Positions 26,052 to 34,989 of a stretch of DNA of 64,000 bases are shown in pieces. Numbering within the stretch: the first letter of the stretch is position 1; every line of letters starts with the position of its first letter. The position numbers and the translations under genes were made by a program. Source of the stretch: Methylohalomonas lacus (lineage in GTDB: Bacteria; Pseudomonadota; Gammaproteobacteria; Methylohalomonadales; Methylohalomonadaceae); the NCBI RefSeq assembly GCF_024808875.1, contig NZ_JANUCT010000002.1, positions 62,001 through 126,000 of the forward strand, in the 5' to 3' direction. Below the pieces are notes generated by a model. It saw nothing but the letters and a program-made list of their open reading frames with translations. It was not told where the DNA came from and made no database searches.

Positions 26052-26482
26052 AACATCTGACCTGTCTGTTGTTGTTGTTCATCATGGCCGGCTGCAATAC
26101 CACGCCGGCCAACCTGGGGGCCGACGACGGCCGACTGGCGGACTGCCCGTGGGCGCCACGCTGCGTCTCTTCACAGGCCAGTGATCCGGACGATCGCGTC
26201 GCGCCGATCCGCTACAGCGGCAGTCTCGCCGAAGCCCGCCAGACCCTGCTCGATGTGTTGCAGGCCATGGACGAGGTGCGCATCGTCAAGGTGGAGGAAC
26301 ATTACCTGCACGCCAAGGTACGCAGCGACTGGTTCAATTTCGTCGACGATCTCGAATTCCTGTTTGTACCTGCAGAGCAGCTTATCCACGTGCGTTCCAG
26401 CGCGCGCGTCGGCCTCTACGATTTCGACGTCAACCGCGATCGCATCAACACGCTGCGCAGTCGCTTTCTGACCGCGCAATAG
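26048..26482 (+). CDS. DUF1499 family lipoprotein
   Basis: A 144-residue lipoprotein with lipobox IMAGC (Cys16). The DUF1499 core is visible as CPWAPRCVSSQA, with ASDPDDRVAPI shortly after, EHYLHAKVRSDWFNFVDDLEF and HVRSSARVGLYDFDVNRDRI. Function is unknown; the family is widespread in the envelope and often lies near photolyase genes. The start is coupled to phrB by ATGA. It converges on the methyltransferase gene with only two bases between stops. Confidence 0.88.
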   Translation: MKHLTCLLLLFIMAGCNTTPANLGADDGRLADCPWAPRCVSSQASDPDDRVAPIRYSGSLAEARQTLLDVLQAMDEVRIVKVEEHYLHAKVRSDWFNFVDDLEFLFVPAEQLIHVRSSARVGLYDFDVNRDRINTLRSRFLTAQ

Positions 26483-26484
26483 GC

Positions 26485-27513
26485 CTAGCCGTTTTTGCGG
26501 AAGCGGTAATGGCCGACCAGCCACTGGTTGCCATCTTCGTAACCGAACAGCTCGGCGCAGGCCATGTAGAACATGCGCCAGCGTTGCAGCCAGATCGCCG
26601 CCTGCGTGTCGCCGTAGACATCGCGAAACAGCGCGAGAATGCGGGCGCGATGACAGTCGGTGTTCTCTAGCCAGGCCTCGGCGGTGCGTGCATAGTGGCG
26701 ACCGGACAGCCGCCACTGCGCGTCCAGCAACAGCTGCTGCTGGAAGTTGAGCAGGTAGTTTTCCGATGGCATCAGGCCGCCGGTGAAAAAGTGCCGCCCC
26801 ATCCAGTTGTCTTCGCCTTCGGTTTCGAACGGATAGGTGAGCAGACGGTGACAGAAGATGTGCACGAACAGCTTGCCGCCGGGTTTGAGCCAGCCGCTGA
26901 TGCGCTGCATCAGTTCGGCGTGATTGCGTACATGTTCGAACATCTCCACCGAGACAATACGATCGAAATGCCGGTCGCCGGCAAATTCGTTGATGTCGGC
27001 GGTGACGATGCGCACGTTGTCGATACCGCGCTGGCGGCACTGTTCCATGATGTGGGCTTTCTGGCTGGCTGAATTGCTCACGGCGGTAATGAGTGCCCGC
27101 GGATAGTGTTCGGCCATCCACAGTGTGACCGAGCCCCAGCCGCAGCCCAGCTCGAGAATGTCCATGCCGTCGTCGAGTTCGGCGCGTTCACAGGTCAGCG
27201 CCAGCATGGCGGCCTCGGCGGCATCGAGATTGTCGACGCCCACAGGCCAGTAGCCGCTGCTGTATTTCAGGTGCCGGCCCAGTGACAGCTGGAAGAATTC
27301 CGCCGGCACTTCGTAGTGCTGTTCATTCGCCTTGTCGGTGGCCACGGCGATCGGGCCGTGGCTGAAGTCAGTCAATAATTGTTGATAACGCGCGAACTGC
27401 TGTTCGGCGTCACGAAATTCATCGTTCAGGCGCTGGCGCATGAGTCGGCGCATGCCAATACGCGTGAGCCTGTCGGGGACCAGGCCGCGTTCGCAGAGTT
27501 CTATCGGTGTCAT
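26485..27513 (-). CDS. Cyclopropane-fatty-acid-synthase-like SAM methyltransferase
   Basis: This 342-residue soluble enzyme is a short member of the CFA synthase family. It has AEFFQLSLGRHLKYSSGYW, the SAM-binding loop LELGCGWGSVTLW, VSNSASQK and VSVEMFEHVRNH. Members add a methylene or methyl group to the double bond of membrane phospholipid acyl chains. It is shorter than the second copy (28907-30205) and belongs to a distinct branch, so it may perform another methylation, for example methyl- or furan-fatty-acid synthesis (inference). It is the last gene of the leftward desaturase operon. Confidence 0.87.
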   Translation of the reverse strand: MTPIELCERGLVPDRLTRIGMRRLMRQRLNDEFRDAEQQFARYQQLLTDFSHGPIAVATDKANEQHYEVPAEFFQLSLGRHLKYSSGYWPVGVDNLDAAEAAMLALTCERAELDDGMDILELGCGWGSVTLWMAEHYPRALITAVSNSASQKAHIMEQCRQRGIDNVRIVTADINEFAGDRHFDRIVSVEMFEHVRNHAELMQRISGWLKPGGKLFVHIFCHRLLTYPFETEGEDNWMGRHFFTGGLMPSENYLLNFQQQLLLDAQWRLSGRHYARTAEAWLENTDCHRARILALFRDVYGDTQAAIWLQRWRMFYMACAELFGYEDGNQWLVGHYRFRKNG

Positions 27514-27561
27514 GGTGCTTTATCTATGCAGGGGGATGAGTTGTTGAAGCGCCAGGCGTGA

Positions 27562-28359
27562 TTATCGCCGCCGCGGAAACCAGGGAAAGAAGGCACTGGT
27601 GGTACGCTGGTAGTCGCGGTAGTCGTCGCCGCGTGAGCGGATCGCCTGCTGCTCGGTGTAGGGAATGCCGGTGAAACGAAACAGAAAAACAAACATCAGC
27701 ACCGGTCCGGTCAGCAGCGCCAGCCACCAGTACGGATGACCCACTGCCAGGCAGACATAGGCGAACCAGTGCAGCCATTCGAAGAAGTAGTTCGGGTGGC
27801 GCGAGTAGCGCCACAGACCCTCGCGGCAGGTTCTGCCCTTTGCGTCAGGGCGTGCCTTGAAGCGGGCCAGTTGCCAGTCGGCGATCGATTCACCGGTCAG
27901 TGCCACCAGCCAGAATACGACGGCCAGCGCGATCCAGGGCGTGAAATCGGCCACCGGGTTGCTGGCCGCGACCAGAAACGGGATCGAAAAGATGATCGCG
28001 AAACCGGCCTGGGCCTGGAAGAACCAGAAAAAGCCGGTTTGCTCGCGTTCGCCCCAGTAGTCGCGCAAATAACGGTAGCGGCCGTCCTCGGGATAGTCAC
28101 GGATACGCACGAACAGGTGCACGGCCAGGCGCAATGACCAGACCAGCGCAAACAGCAGCATGAACAGCTTCGGCAGCAGCGCACCGGGCGCCAGCGCCGC
28201 ATAGCCAATCGCCAGGCCGCCCAGGCACAGCGACCAGGCCAGGTCGACGATGCCGGCATCTTTGAGTTTGACCTGCAGCCACCAGACGCCGGCCATGATG
28301 ATGCAGACAACGGGGGTGGCATAAAGCAGAAGCCAGAGTGGTTGCATGGACCCGAGCAT
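27562..28359 (-). CDS. DUF1295 membrane protein (steroid-reductase/ICMT-like fold)
   Basis: A 265-residue integral membrane protein with about six hydrophobic segments. The C-terminal signature WRYSRHPNYFFEWLHW is typical of DUF1295 and of the isoprenylcysteine methyltransferase/steroid 5-alpha-reductase superfamily, which use SAM or NADPH at the membrane. I chose ATG 28359, which overlaps the end of the DUF2878 gene's region by position only (its stop ends at 28365). The open frame extends to 28641 but lies inside DUF2878 there. It probably acts on unusual fatty acids made by the surrounding enzymes. Confidence 0.85.
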   Translation of the reverse strand: MLGSMQPLWLLLYATPVVCIIMAGVWWLQVKLKDAGIVDLAWSLCLGGLAIGYAALAPGALLPKLFMLLFALVWSLRLAVHLFVRIRDYPEDGRYRYLRDYWGEREQTGFFWFFQAQAGFAIIFSIPFLVAASNPVADFTPWIALAVVFWLVALTGESIADWQLARFKARPDAKGRTCREGLWRYSRHPNYFFEWLHWFAYVCLAVGHPYWWLALLTGPVLMFVFLFRFTGIPYTEQQAIRSRGDDYRDYQRTTSAFFPWFPRRR

Positions 28360-28364
28360 GGTGA

Positions 28365-28910
28365 TCAATCCGGTTGGGGTTTCTGGATGAACACGCCGGT
28401 GCGCGTCCACAGCGCGATCGCGGTCAGTAACGGCGTCACCACGGCCCAGGCCAGACCGAATACGATCATGACCTGCAGCAGTGGCACCTGCGGAAACACC
28501 GCATCGAGCTTGATGCCGCCGTAGTAGGCCAGCGGCCCGCCGATCAGGCCGAACACCGAGGCCAGCAATGGATACGGTTGCAGCCATTTGAGCGAATGAT
28601 TCAGCGCCAGGGCGAAATTCATCCACAGGGCGACGATCCACCAGGGCGCGGTGCCGCTCGACGGCGCCGGATCAGCGTACTGTACGAGCCCGCTCCAGGC
28701 GTAGCCGGTGTCGACGATGAACCCGATGATACCGGCGATCAGTAACAGGCGGATGTCGGCAAAGCGATGCGGGCTGATACCGATCTGCCAGGCGGCAAAG
28801 GCGGCCAGCGCCAACAGACCAATCCAGGCATTGCCGGCGGCGGCACCGAGTACGCAGGCAAACCAGACGGCATTAAAGAAAACGAAGTTGGCGATGATCG
28901 CGGGTTTCAT
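28365..28910 (-). CDS. DUF2878 membrane protein
   Basis: A 181-residue integral membrane protein with five or six hydrophobic helices and few charged residues. GYAWSGLVQYADP and WMNFALALNHSLKWL identify it as a DUF2878 family member by recollection. No enzymatic motif is seen. The start overlaps the stop of the upstream cfa gene by four bases (ATGA). It recurs next to cyclopropane synthases and DUF1365 in other gammaproteobacteria, so a structural or accessory role in modified-lipid synthesis is likely. Confidence 0.83.
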   Translation of the reverse strand: MKPAIIANFVFFNAVWFACVLGAAAGNAWIGLLALAAFAAWQIGISPHRFADIRLLLIAGIIGFIVDTGYAWSGLVQYADPAPSSGTAPWWIVALWMNFALALNHSLKWLQPYPLLASVFGLIGGPLAYYGGIKLDAVFPQVPLLQVMIVFGLAWAVVTPLLTAIALWTRTGVFIQKPQPD

Positions 28911-30205
28911 TGCGGTATTACGCCGGCAAGCGACTGCCAGTTGCGGCAGCGGGGTTTGGTCAGCAACATCTGAACATCGCTAATGCTGCGTTCGAGGAAA
29001 CCGCCTTCGCAGTAGCACAGGTAGAATTCCCACATGCGCTGGAAGGTGGCGTCGTAACCGCGTGCTTCAAGCGCGCCTTGATGGGCGAAGAACTGCTCGC
29101 GCCACAGGCGCAGTGTTTGCGCGTAATGCAGGCCGATGTCTTCCAGATCAGTTAGTCGCAGGTCGCTTACCCGTGCCAGCGACTGGTTGATCGCCGCGAC
29201 CGACGGAATAAAGCTGCCGGGGAAAATATAGCGCTTGATGAAATCGGCTTCCTTGATGGCATGGGCATAGCGCTGGTCCTCGATGGTGATCGCCTGCAAC
29301 AGCATGCTGCCATCGGCCTTGAGCAAATCGCTGCACTGCTTGAGATAGGTGTCCAGGTACTGGTGGCCGACCGCCTCGATCATTTCTATCGACACGAGTT
29401 TGTCGTATTGGCCCTCGAGTTTACGGTAATCCTCAAACAGCAGTTCGACGCGATCGCCGAGACCGGCGGCACGAATCCGCTGTTGGGCGAAGTCGTATTG
29501 CTCCTGCGAGATGGTTGTGGTGGTGACCCGGCAGCCGTAATGCCTTGCCGCATGGATGGCGAAGCCACCCCAGCCGGCACCGATTTCGATGACATGATCG
29601 TCTGGGCTCAATTCCAGCTTGCGGCAGATGCGATCCAGCTTGTTCAGTGACGCCTGCTGCAGCGAATCGTAGGAGTGCTCGAAAAAAGCACAGGAATACA
29701 TCATGGTCTGATCGAGCATGCGTTCGAACAGATCGTTACCCAGGTCATAGTGCGCGGCGATATTCTTGCGGCTGCCCTTGCTGCTGTTGCGGTTCAGCCA
29801 GTGCAGGCCCTTGTTGGCCAGGCTGCTGACCCAGGCGGTGCCGCCTTCCAGGCGGTCGAGCAGCGCGCGGTTGCGGGCGAGTATCCGGATCAGGGTGGTC
29901 AGTTCGGTGCAACGCCAGTGGCCGGCCATGTAGGCCTCGCCGGCGCCGACGCTGCCGCCGAGTGCGACCTGGCGATAGAACGCCGGGTCGATGACCTCGA
30001 TAGTCGCCTGCAATGCCTGCGGGTCGTCGTCACCGAGCGTCTGCGCCTGATCGCCTTCCTGCAGCGTGACACGTCCGCCCTGCAGTGCCGCCAGGCTGTC
30101 GATGATGCGCTGGCGCAGCCAGCGATCGATCCAGCCGCCGGTGGCCGGCAGAGTGCTGGCGTCGGTCTCGGTCGATAATGACTTGTCGGAATCAGTCTCG
30201 TTCAT
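28907..30205 (-). CDS. cfa: Cyclopropane-fatty-acyl-phospholipid synthase
   Basis: This 432-residue enzyme transfers a methylene group from SAM to unsaturated acyl chains of phospholipids. The N-terminal lipid-binding domain (to about residue 150) is followed by YDLGNDLFERMLDQTMMYSC. Then come the SAM loop EIGAGWGGFA, TISQEQYDFA and VSIEMIEAVGHQY. ATG 30205 is chosen; it lies 12 bases after the DUF1365 stop with an AGGAC ribosome site. The frame to 30349 would overlap DUF1365. Length is a little over the E. coli enzyme. Confidence 0.92.
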   Translation of the reverse strand: MNETDSDKSLSTETDASTLPATGGWIDRWLRQRIIDSLAALQGGRVTLQEGDQAQTLGDDDPQALQATIEVIDPAFYRQVALGGSVGAGEAYMAGHWRCTELTTLIRILARNRALLDRLEGGTAWVSSLANKGLHWLNRNSSKGSRKNIAAHYDLGNDLFERMLDQTMMYSCAFFEHSYDSLQQASLNKLDRICRKLELSPDDHVIEIGAGWGGFAIHAARHYGCRVTTTTISQEQYDFAQQRIRAAGLGDRVELLFEDYRKLEGQYDKLVSIEMIEAVGHQYLDTYLKQCSDLLKADGSMLLQAITIEDQRYAHAIKEADFIKRYIFPGSFIPSVAAINQSLARVSDLRLTDLEDIGLHYAQTLRLWREQFFAHQGALEARGYDATFQRMWEFYLCYCEGGFLERSISDVQMLLTKPRCRNWQSLAGVIPQ

Positions 30206-30216
30206 CTCGTACAGTC

Positions 30217-31005
30217 CTAATTCGTGTGTTGGTGATCGTTCAGTGACTGCCCGGCCGTCTTGTTCGGATGCGTATGAAACGGGCAGCCCTTGAGCCACAG
30301 TTTGAAAGCCTGCCAGTAAATGCCACTGATAACCTGCAGCGTCATGCATGGGTAGGCCAGCAGCACGCGGGCCATTGAGCCGGCCGTCAGCGGTTGGCGC
30401 TGCAGCGCCAGGGTCGCGTCGAACAGCCGACCGTCACTGTCGTGGTTGATCATGTGTATGGTCACTTGCTCGTCCTGCCATGTAAAACGCCAGTCATAGT
30501 ACTGGTCCATCGGCATGAACGGGGATACGTGAAAGGCCTTGGCAAACTCGAAGCGCCGGTGGTTCGCCGCGGTGTGTTCGCGGCAATCGAGCACGTAGGC
30601 GTGACGTTCCTGCCACGGCGTGTTGGTGATCTCGGTGACGATGGCGCTCAGTGACTGATCGGCGGCATGGCAGAAATAGAAACTGACCGGGTTGAAGAGG
30701 CAGCCGAAATAGCGCAGATGCGTCAGCAGGACGACGCGGCCGCCGGGACGAAAGCCCAGTTCGGTCGCGACGCGATCGAGCACGGCCTGCTTGAGCGGCA
30801 CATTGGCATCACCGAGATAGTCGGCGCGCCGGAATCGCGCCGGCGCCGGGCGCCGCGTCGACCAGAACCAGCGGCCGGCGAAGACGCGGTCGAGTTCATC
30901 GAGATCCAGCCCGACCATGAACAGCGGGTAACGGAAGTGATTGACCACCGGCCTGTCGCGGCGGTGGCGGACCCAGCCCCGGTAGAGTGCGCTGCCCGTG
31001 ATCAT
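30217..31005 (-). CDS. DUF1365 family protein
   Basis: A 262-residue soluble protein of the DUF1365 family. Landmarks are [20 protein letters not shown] at the start, [31 protein letters not shown] and [18 protein letters not shown]. The biochemical role is not firmly known. In Rhodobacter a homologue is induced by singlet oxygen and has been tied to furan-fatty-acid formation, as I recall. The start overlaps the FAD oxidoreductase stop (ATGA), so they are co-translated. Confidence 0.9.
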   Translation of the reverse strand: MITGSALYRGWVRHRRDRPVVNHFRYPLFMVGLDLDELDRVFAGRWFWSTRRPAPARFRRADYLGDANVPLKQAVLDRVATELGFRPGGRVVLLTHLRYFGCLFNPVSFYFCHAADQSLSAIVTEITNTPWQERHAYVLDCREHTAANHRRFEFAKAFHVSPFMPMDQYYDWRFTWQDEQVTIHMINHDSDGRLFDATLALQRQPLTAGSMARVLLAYPCMTLQVISGIYWQAFKLWLKGCPFHTHPNKTAGQSLNDHQHTN

Positions 31006-32246
31006 GGCTGATCATCCCGCAGCTGCCGGCAAACTGCCAGCGCGCTGTTGACGCCGTCCTCGTGGAAGCCGTGACCCCAGTAGGCACCGCAGTAGTGACG
31101 GCCGTTGACGCCGGAAATTTCCGACCAGCGCGACTGCGCGGCGACGGCCGGGGCCACGAACAACGGGTGTGTGTAACGCAGGCGCTTGATGATACGTTCG
31201 GGGGCGATGGACTGCGTCTGGTTGAGGCTGACACAGATCGGTTCGCGGCTGTTCAGACGCTGCAGGCTGTTCATGTAATACGTCACCATCGCCTGGCCGC
31301 TGCCTTGCACCGGAATGCGGTAATTCCAGCTGGCCCAGGCGCGCCGCCGCTGCGGCAGGCGGCCGGCGTCGGTGTGGATGACCGCCTCGTTGGCCTGGTA
31401 GGGCATTGCTGACAGCAGCGCTCGTTCCACCGCTGTCGGCGCCGCCAGTAATTCCAGTGCCTGGTCGCTGTGGCAGGCGAAGATCACCCGGTCATAGTCG
31501 GCGCTGTCATTATCCGTCAGTACGCGCTGGTGGTTGCCGTGATCCTCGACCCGCCGGACCGGTGTGTTCAGGCGGATGCGATCGCTGAAAGAACGGGTCA
31601 GGGCATGGACATAGCGCGCCGAACCGCCGCTGACCACGAGCCACTGTGGCCGATCGTTGATCGCCAGCATGCCGTGATTGTGAAAGAACTGCACCAGGAA
31701 ACGGATCGGGAAGGTTTCTATCGTTCCGGGCGGTGCCGACCAGAGCGCGGCACACATCGGGATCAGGTAATGATCGCGGAACCCGGTTGAGTAGCCGTGC
31801 TCGGCAACGTAGTCCGCCAGCGTCTGCTGGTTGTCGCTGCCGGCCAGCAGACGTGGGCAGTCCCGGTTGAAGCGGAGGATGTCCAGTACCATGCGATGAA
31901 ACGACGGCCGCAGCAGGTTACGGCGCTGGGCGAACAGGCGGTTGACCGAGGTGCCGTTGTATTCTAGGCCGCTGGCCTCGTCATGCACGCTGAAACTCAT
32001 CGATGTTGGTTGGGCGCTGATGCCGATCTGATCCAGCAGCCGGCTGAAGTGCGGATAGTTGTAACGGTTGAAAACGATGAAGCCGCTGTCGACCGCATGC
32101 TGTTGGCCGTCAATGTCGAGATCATGGGTGTGCGTATGGCCGCCGATATAGTCGTTGGCCTCGTAGACGGTAATATCGTGTTGCTCATGTAGCCGGTAGC
32201 CACAAACCAGACCGGAGATGCCACTGCCGATGATCGCGATGCGCAT
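31002..32246 (-). CDS. FAD-dependent amine-oxidase-like oxidoreductase
   Basis: A 414-residue flavoprotein. The dinucleotide-binding motif [15 protein letters not shown] starts at residue 4, followed by [20 protein letters not shown]-terminal FAD-contact region ends in [19 protein letters not shown], as in NAD(P)/FAD-dependent proteins of the amine-oxidase/phytoene-desaturase group that accompany DUF1365 and cfa. It probably desaturates or oxidises a modified acyl chain (inference). Ten bases separate it from the desaturase gene upstream in the same operon. Confidence 0.9.
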   Translation of the reverse strand: MRIAIIGSGISGLVCGYRLHEQHDITVYEANDYIGGHTHTHDLDIDGQQHAVDSGFIVFNRYNYPHFSRLLDQIGISAQPTSMSFSVHDEASGLEYNGTSVNRLFAQRRNLLRPSFHRMVLDILRFNRDCPRLLAGSDNQQTLADYVAEHGYSTGFRDHYLIPMCAALWSAPPGTIETFPIRFLVQFFHNHGMLAINDRPQWLVVSGGSARYVHALTRSFSDRIRLNTPVRRVEDHGNHQRVLTDNDSADYDRVIFACHSDQALELLAAPTAVERALLSAMPYQANEAVIHTDAGRLPQRRRAWASWNYRIPVQGSGQAMVTYYMNSLQRLNSREPICVSLNQTQSIAPERIIKRLRYTHPLFVAPAVAAQSRWSEISGVNGRHYCGAYWGHGFHEDGVNSALAVCRQLRDDQP

Positions 32247-32255
32247 GGTCGGTGA

Positions 32256-33206
32256 TTACTGTCGCGCCACGGCATTACGCCGGTGTTCGGGTACCGGGCG
32301 CAGGCCGTGCACCAGCCCGAGGGCTTGCAGCAGATACAGCAGGTAATAGGTCAGATCGATTTCCCACCAGAAGAATCCCTGGCGCGCTGCACCGGGGTAA
32401 TGATGATGGTTGTTGTGCCAGCCTTCGCCCAGCGTCAGCAATGCCAGCCAGAAGTTGTTGCGGCTGTCGTCACGGGTGGCATAGCGGCGGCTGCCGATAC
32501 GATGCGCCAGTGAATTGACTGTGAAGGTGGCATGAAACAGCACGATGGTTGAAACGCAGAAGCCCCAGATGAACAGTTGGGCGCCACTGGTGCCCAGCTG
32601 CGGCTGGTAGGTGGCCAGCAACTCGCCGCCGGCATACAGGCTGATGCCAAAGGTGATCGGCACCAGGCTGTCGAAACGATCCAGGAAACGCAGCTCCGGG
32701 TAGCGCGCCAGGTCCGGTACCGCCTCAAGCCGGGTGGCAAAATTGCCACGCGACAGGAACCAGCCGATATGACTCTGGAAAAAACCGTACTGGCGCGGTG
32801 AATGCGTGTCCGCCGGTGAATCGGCATGGCGGTGATGCAGGCGGTGGTGCGCGGCCCACCACAGCGGCCCGCGCTGCATGGCGGTATTGCCCAAAAGCGC
32901 GAACAGGAACTGCAAGGCCCGCGAGGTGCGGAATGCCCGGTGGGAAAAGTAGCGATGATAGAAGCCGGTGATGAAAAACATGCGCAACAGATACAACATG
33001 CCGGCGACGGCAACCGCGGTCGCGCTCCAGCCTACCCAGAATACGCCCAGACAGGCCAGATGCAGGCCGATGAACGGCAATACCCGGGCCCAGTCGATCT
33101 CGCTGCCCGCCGCGGCGTCCGGCTGTTCGGCGGTCGGCGGGTCATCGATGGCGGCATTGTCGACCCAGCGGCGCAGGGCGATTAAGTAGCTTCTGATAAT
33201 CGGCAT
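32256..33206 (-). CDS. Membrane fatty-acid (acyl-CoA delta-9-type) desaturase
   Basis: A 316-residue integral membrane di-iron desaturase. The three histidine boxes are present: HRYFSHR, HRLHHRHAD and EGWHNNHHHYP. Two hydrophobic hairpins flank them. It would make the monounsaturated chains that the CFA-type enzymes modify. I chose ATG 33206. The frame is open to 33302, but a likely promoter at 33247-33276 lies inside that extension, and family members begin near MPIIRSYL. It is the first gene of a seven-gene leftward operon. Confidence 0.92.
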   Translation of the reverse strand: MPIIRSYLIALRRWVDNAAIDDPPTAEQPDAAAGSEIDWARVLPFIGLHLACLGVFWVGWSATAVAVAGMLYLLRMFFITGFYHRYFSHRAFRTSRALQFLFALLGNTAMQRGPLWWAAHHRLHHRHADSPADTHSPRQYGFFQSHIGWFLSRGNFATRLEAVPDLARYPELRFLDRFDSLVPITFGISLYAGGELLATYQPQLGTSGAQLFIWGFCVSTIVLFHATFTVNSLAHRIGSRRYATRDDSRNNFWLALLTLGEGWHNNHHHYPGAARQGFFWWEIDLTYYLLYLLQALGLVHGLRPVPEHRRNAVARQ

Positions 33207-33246
33207 GTGGTCTACAGGATCGTGCCTCGGGCAGTCATGTCCAGTA

Positions 33247-33276
33247 TTTGTACAGTACGGGAAGTTTTCTGGATCA
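33247..33276 (-). promoter_or_regulatory. ECF-sigma-like promoter of the lipid-modification operon
   Basis: On the - strand TGATCC (33271-33276) and TACAAA (33247-33252) are 18 bases apart, about 40 bases before the desaturase ATG. The -35 equals the TGATC core recognised by RpoE/ChrR (ECF11) sigma factors of Rhodobacter as I recall it, while the -10 only resembles TAAGA. No such sigma factor gene is in the window. Confidence 0.45.
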
Positions 33277-33396
33277 AATCCGGATAGCCGGGTAACGGCC
33301 AAGCCGGGCGCATCAACCGTTTACCCGGCCAACCGTGATTGTGGATATCCGTCCCCGTAGTACGCTCGGTGCCAGGCGTACAGATGCATCGGCCGC

Positions 33397-33978
33397 TCAG
33401 TCGAATTCGCCCTTGAGGAGGGTTTTCTTCAGGTGCCTGTTGAACGGCCTGTCGCCGAACCAGATGTGAAAATAGGTGTTGGCAAACATGTCGCCCGCGA
33501 CCGTGCCCAACACTTCGCCATTATGTGCCAGTTCCAGTCCCCGTCCCGGAACATAACTGATGGCATAACGGTCGTTTTTCTCGATATCGACATAGAGATC
33601 GTTGAAGGCATCGATTTTCGGGCGCAGTTTTTCCAGGGTTTCAGCGTCGAGGTTTTCCGCCAGCGATTCGTTTGCGGCAGCGACAAAATCGTCGGCGTCC
33701 AGCCCTCCAAAGTAGACGAATTCCAGCCGCTTGGCCGTATCCGCCAGGACGTCATCCAGACTGGCCGGATCGTCCAGATACAGGCCGGCCACGGCGCCGG
33801 TAAAGATGACCTTGTAATACAGTCGTGACAGCCCGGCCAGCTCGAGATCAGTGCCGGCGACGCTGACGCTTTCACTGAATTCGACATTTTCAATCTCGGC
33901 GGCGCCGATGTTTTGTGTGGCGATGATTGCTGTCAGTGTCAGAACAGCTCTTCTGAACATATTCATGGTTGCTGGCAT
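33397..33978 (-). CDS. Chalcone-isomerase-like secreted protein
   Basis: A 193-residue exported protein of the chalcone isomerase-like family. A signal peptide precedes AAEIENVEF. The core reads LELAGLSRLYYKVIFTGAVAGLYL, then RLEFVYFGGLDADDFVAA and ends YFHIWFGDRPFNRHLKKTLL. Bacterial members are mostly fatty-acid-binding or uncharacterised. ATG 33978 is preferred because AGGTC lies at ribosome-site distance; ATG codons at 33966 and 33960 are alternatives. It follows the metallo-hydrolase by 39 bases and may be the last gene of the APE transcript. Confidence 0.82.
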   Translation of the reverse strand: MPATMNMFRRAVLTLTAIIATQNIGAAEIENVEFSESVSVAGTDLELAGLSRLYYKVIFTGAVAGLYLDDPASLDDVLADTAKRLEFVYFGGLDADDFVAAANESLAENLDAETLEKLRPKIDAFNDLYVDIEKNDRYAISYVPGRGLELAHNGEVLGTVAGDMFANTYFHIWFGDRPFNRHLKKTLLKGEFD

Positions 33979-34017
33979 CGTGAACGACCTGTTATAGGGA
34001 GTCCCCATACAGACCCT

Positions 34018-34947
34018 TTATTCCCATTCTAGTTCACGGTAGGCGCGGCTTACATTGCGCCGGTGATGCTGATCGGCCAGTTGCCATTTCGCCGCTTCTT
34101 CGCTCGCCACGTTGTCCATCGCGGTGTCGAGAAACAGGCCGTCGTCGATAGCGGCGCGGGTCTGCTCCAGCAGCGTGGTGAGATAGCGTCGTTGATCGGC
34201 GAGCGCCTGCGGCCAGTCGGCAACGGCCGGGCCGTGGCCGGGAACGACGCGTTCAGCGGGGATGGTTTCGAGTTCATCCATGATGGCCAGCCAGCCTTTC
34301 AGGCTGGCATCCAGTGCCGGGATGCGTTCCATGAACAGCAGGTCGGCGGCCCACAGCGTGCGCGTCTGTTTGTCGTATATCGTCAGGTCGCTGCTGGTAT
34401 GGCCGGACGGCCAGGCCCGCAATTCCAGTTGCCGGCCACCCAGGTCCAAGGTCAGGCGCTCATCGACCAGGCGTCCCGGGGGAATGATCGCGTCTTGCGG
34501 TTTGTCGCCGAGGTACTGTGGAAACTGTTCGATAAAAAACTGGCGATTGCCGGCGATGGCGTCGGCCAGTTCGGCGTGACCGATGAACTCGACATCGTCG
34601 TGCTTCTGAAAGGCCTGGTTGCCGAGGATGTGATCGTAGTGCACGTGCGTGTCGATCACGTAGCAGATCGGTGTGTCGGTGGTCGCCCGGATAGTCTGCT
34701 CCAGGTCGCGGCCGATTTCGACCGAACCGCCGGTGTCGATCACGGCAACGCAGTCACTGCCGACGATGAAACCGATATTGGCAACGTCATCACTGGCCTC
34801 AGAGTCGACGGGTTCGTGTTTGCCGACATGAACGTAAATGCCGTCGGCGACTTCTTCAATGGACAGCGCCGCCTGCGGACGCTCGTTATCGGAACAACCG
34901 GCCACCAGCGCCAGTAGTGTAAAGACAAGTCCGTATATGAATTGCAT
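34018..34947 (-). CDS. Metallo-beta-lactamase-fold lipoprotein hydrolase
   Basis: A 309-residue lipoprotein, lipobox LVAGC with Cys18. The MBL zinc ligands are visible: DTHVHYDHILGN (HxHxDH), a SGHTSSDLTIYD histidine, AADLLF and VVPGHGPAV. The arrangement is like the quinoprotein-relay-system metallohydrolases and subclass-B hydrolases rather than true carbapenemases, so antibiotic resistance should not be inferred. A strong AGGAGG ribosome site precedes the ATG. It lies 43 bases downstream of the last APE ketosynthase on the same strand. Confidence 0.88.
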   Translation of the reverse strand: MQFIYGLVFTLLALVAGCSDNERPQAALSIEEVADGIYVHVGKHEPVDSEASDDVANIGFIVGSDCVAVIDTGGSVEIGRDLEQTIRATTDTPICYVIDTHVHYDHILGNQAFQKHDDVEFIGHAELADAIAGNRQFFIEQFPQYLGDKPQDAIIPPGRLVDERLTLDLGGRQLELRAWPSGHTSSDLTIYDKQTRTLWAADLLFMERIPALDASLKGWLAIMDELETIPAERVVPGHGPAVADWPQALADQRRYLTTLLEQTRAAIDDGLFLDTAMDNVASEEAAKWQLADQHHRRNVSRAYRELEWE

Positions 34948-34989
34948 GACCGTACCTCCTGCCCACAGGTTTGAATTCTGGGATTGCTG

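Noticed and set aside
34018-34947. Possible beta-lactamase resistance gene
   Set aside because: Only the general metallo-beta-lactamase fold and zinc ligands are present; the lipoprotein form and context do not support antibiotic hydrolysis.
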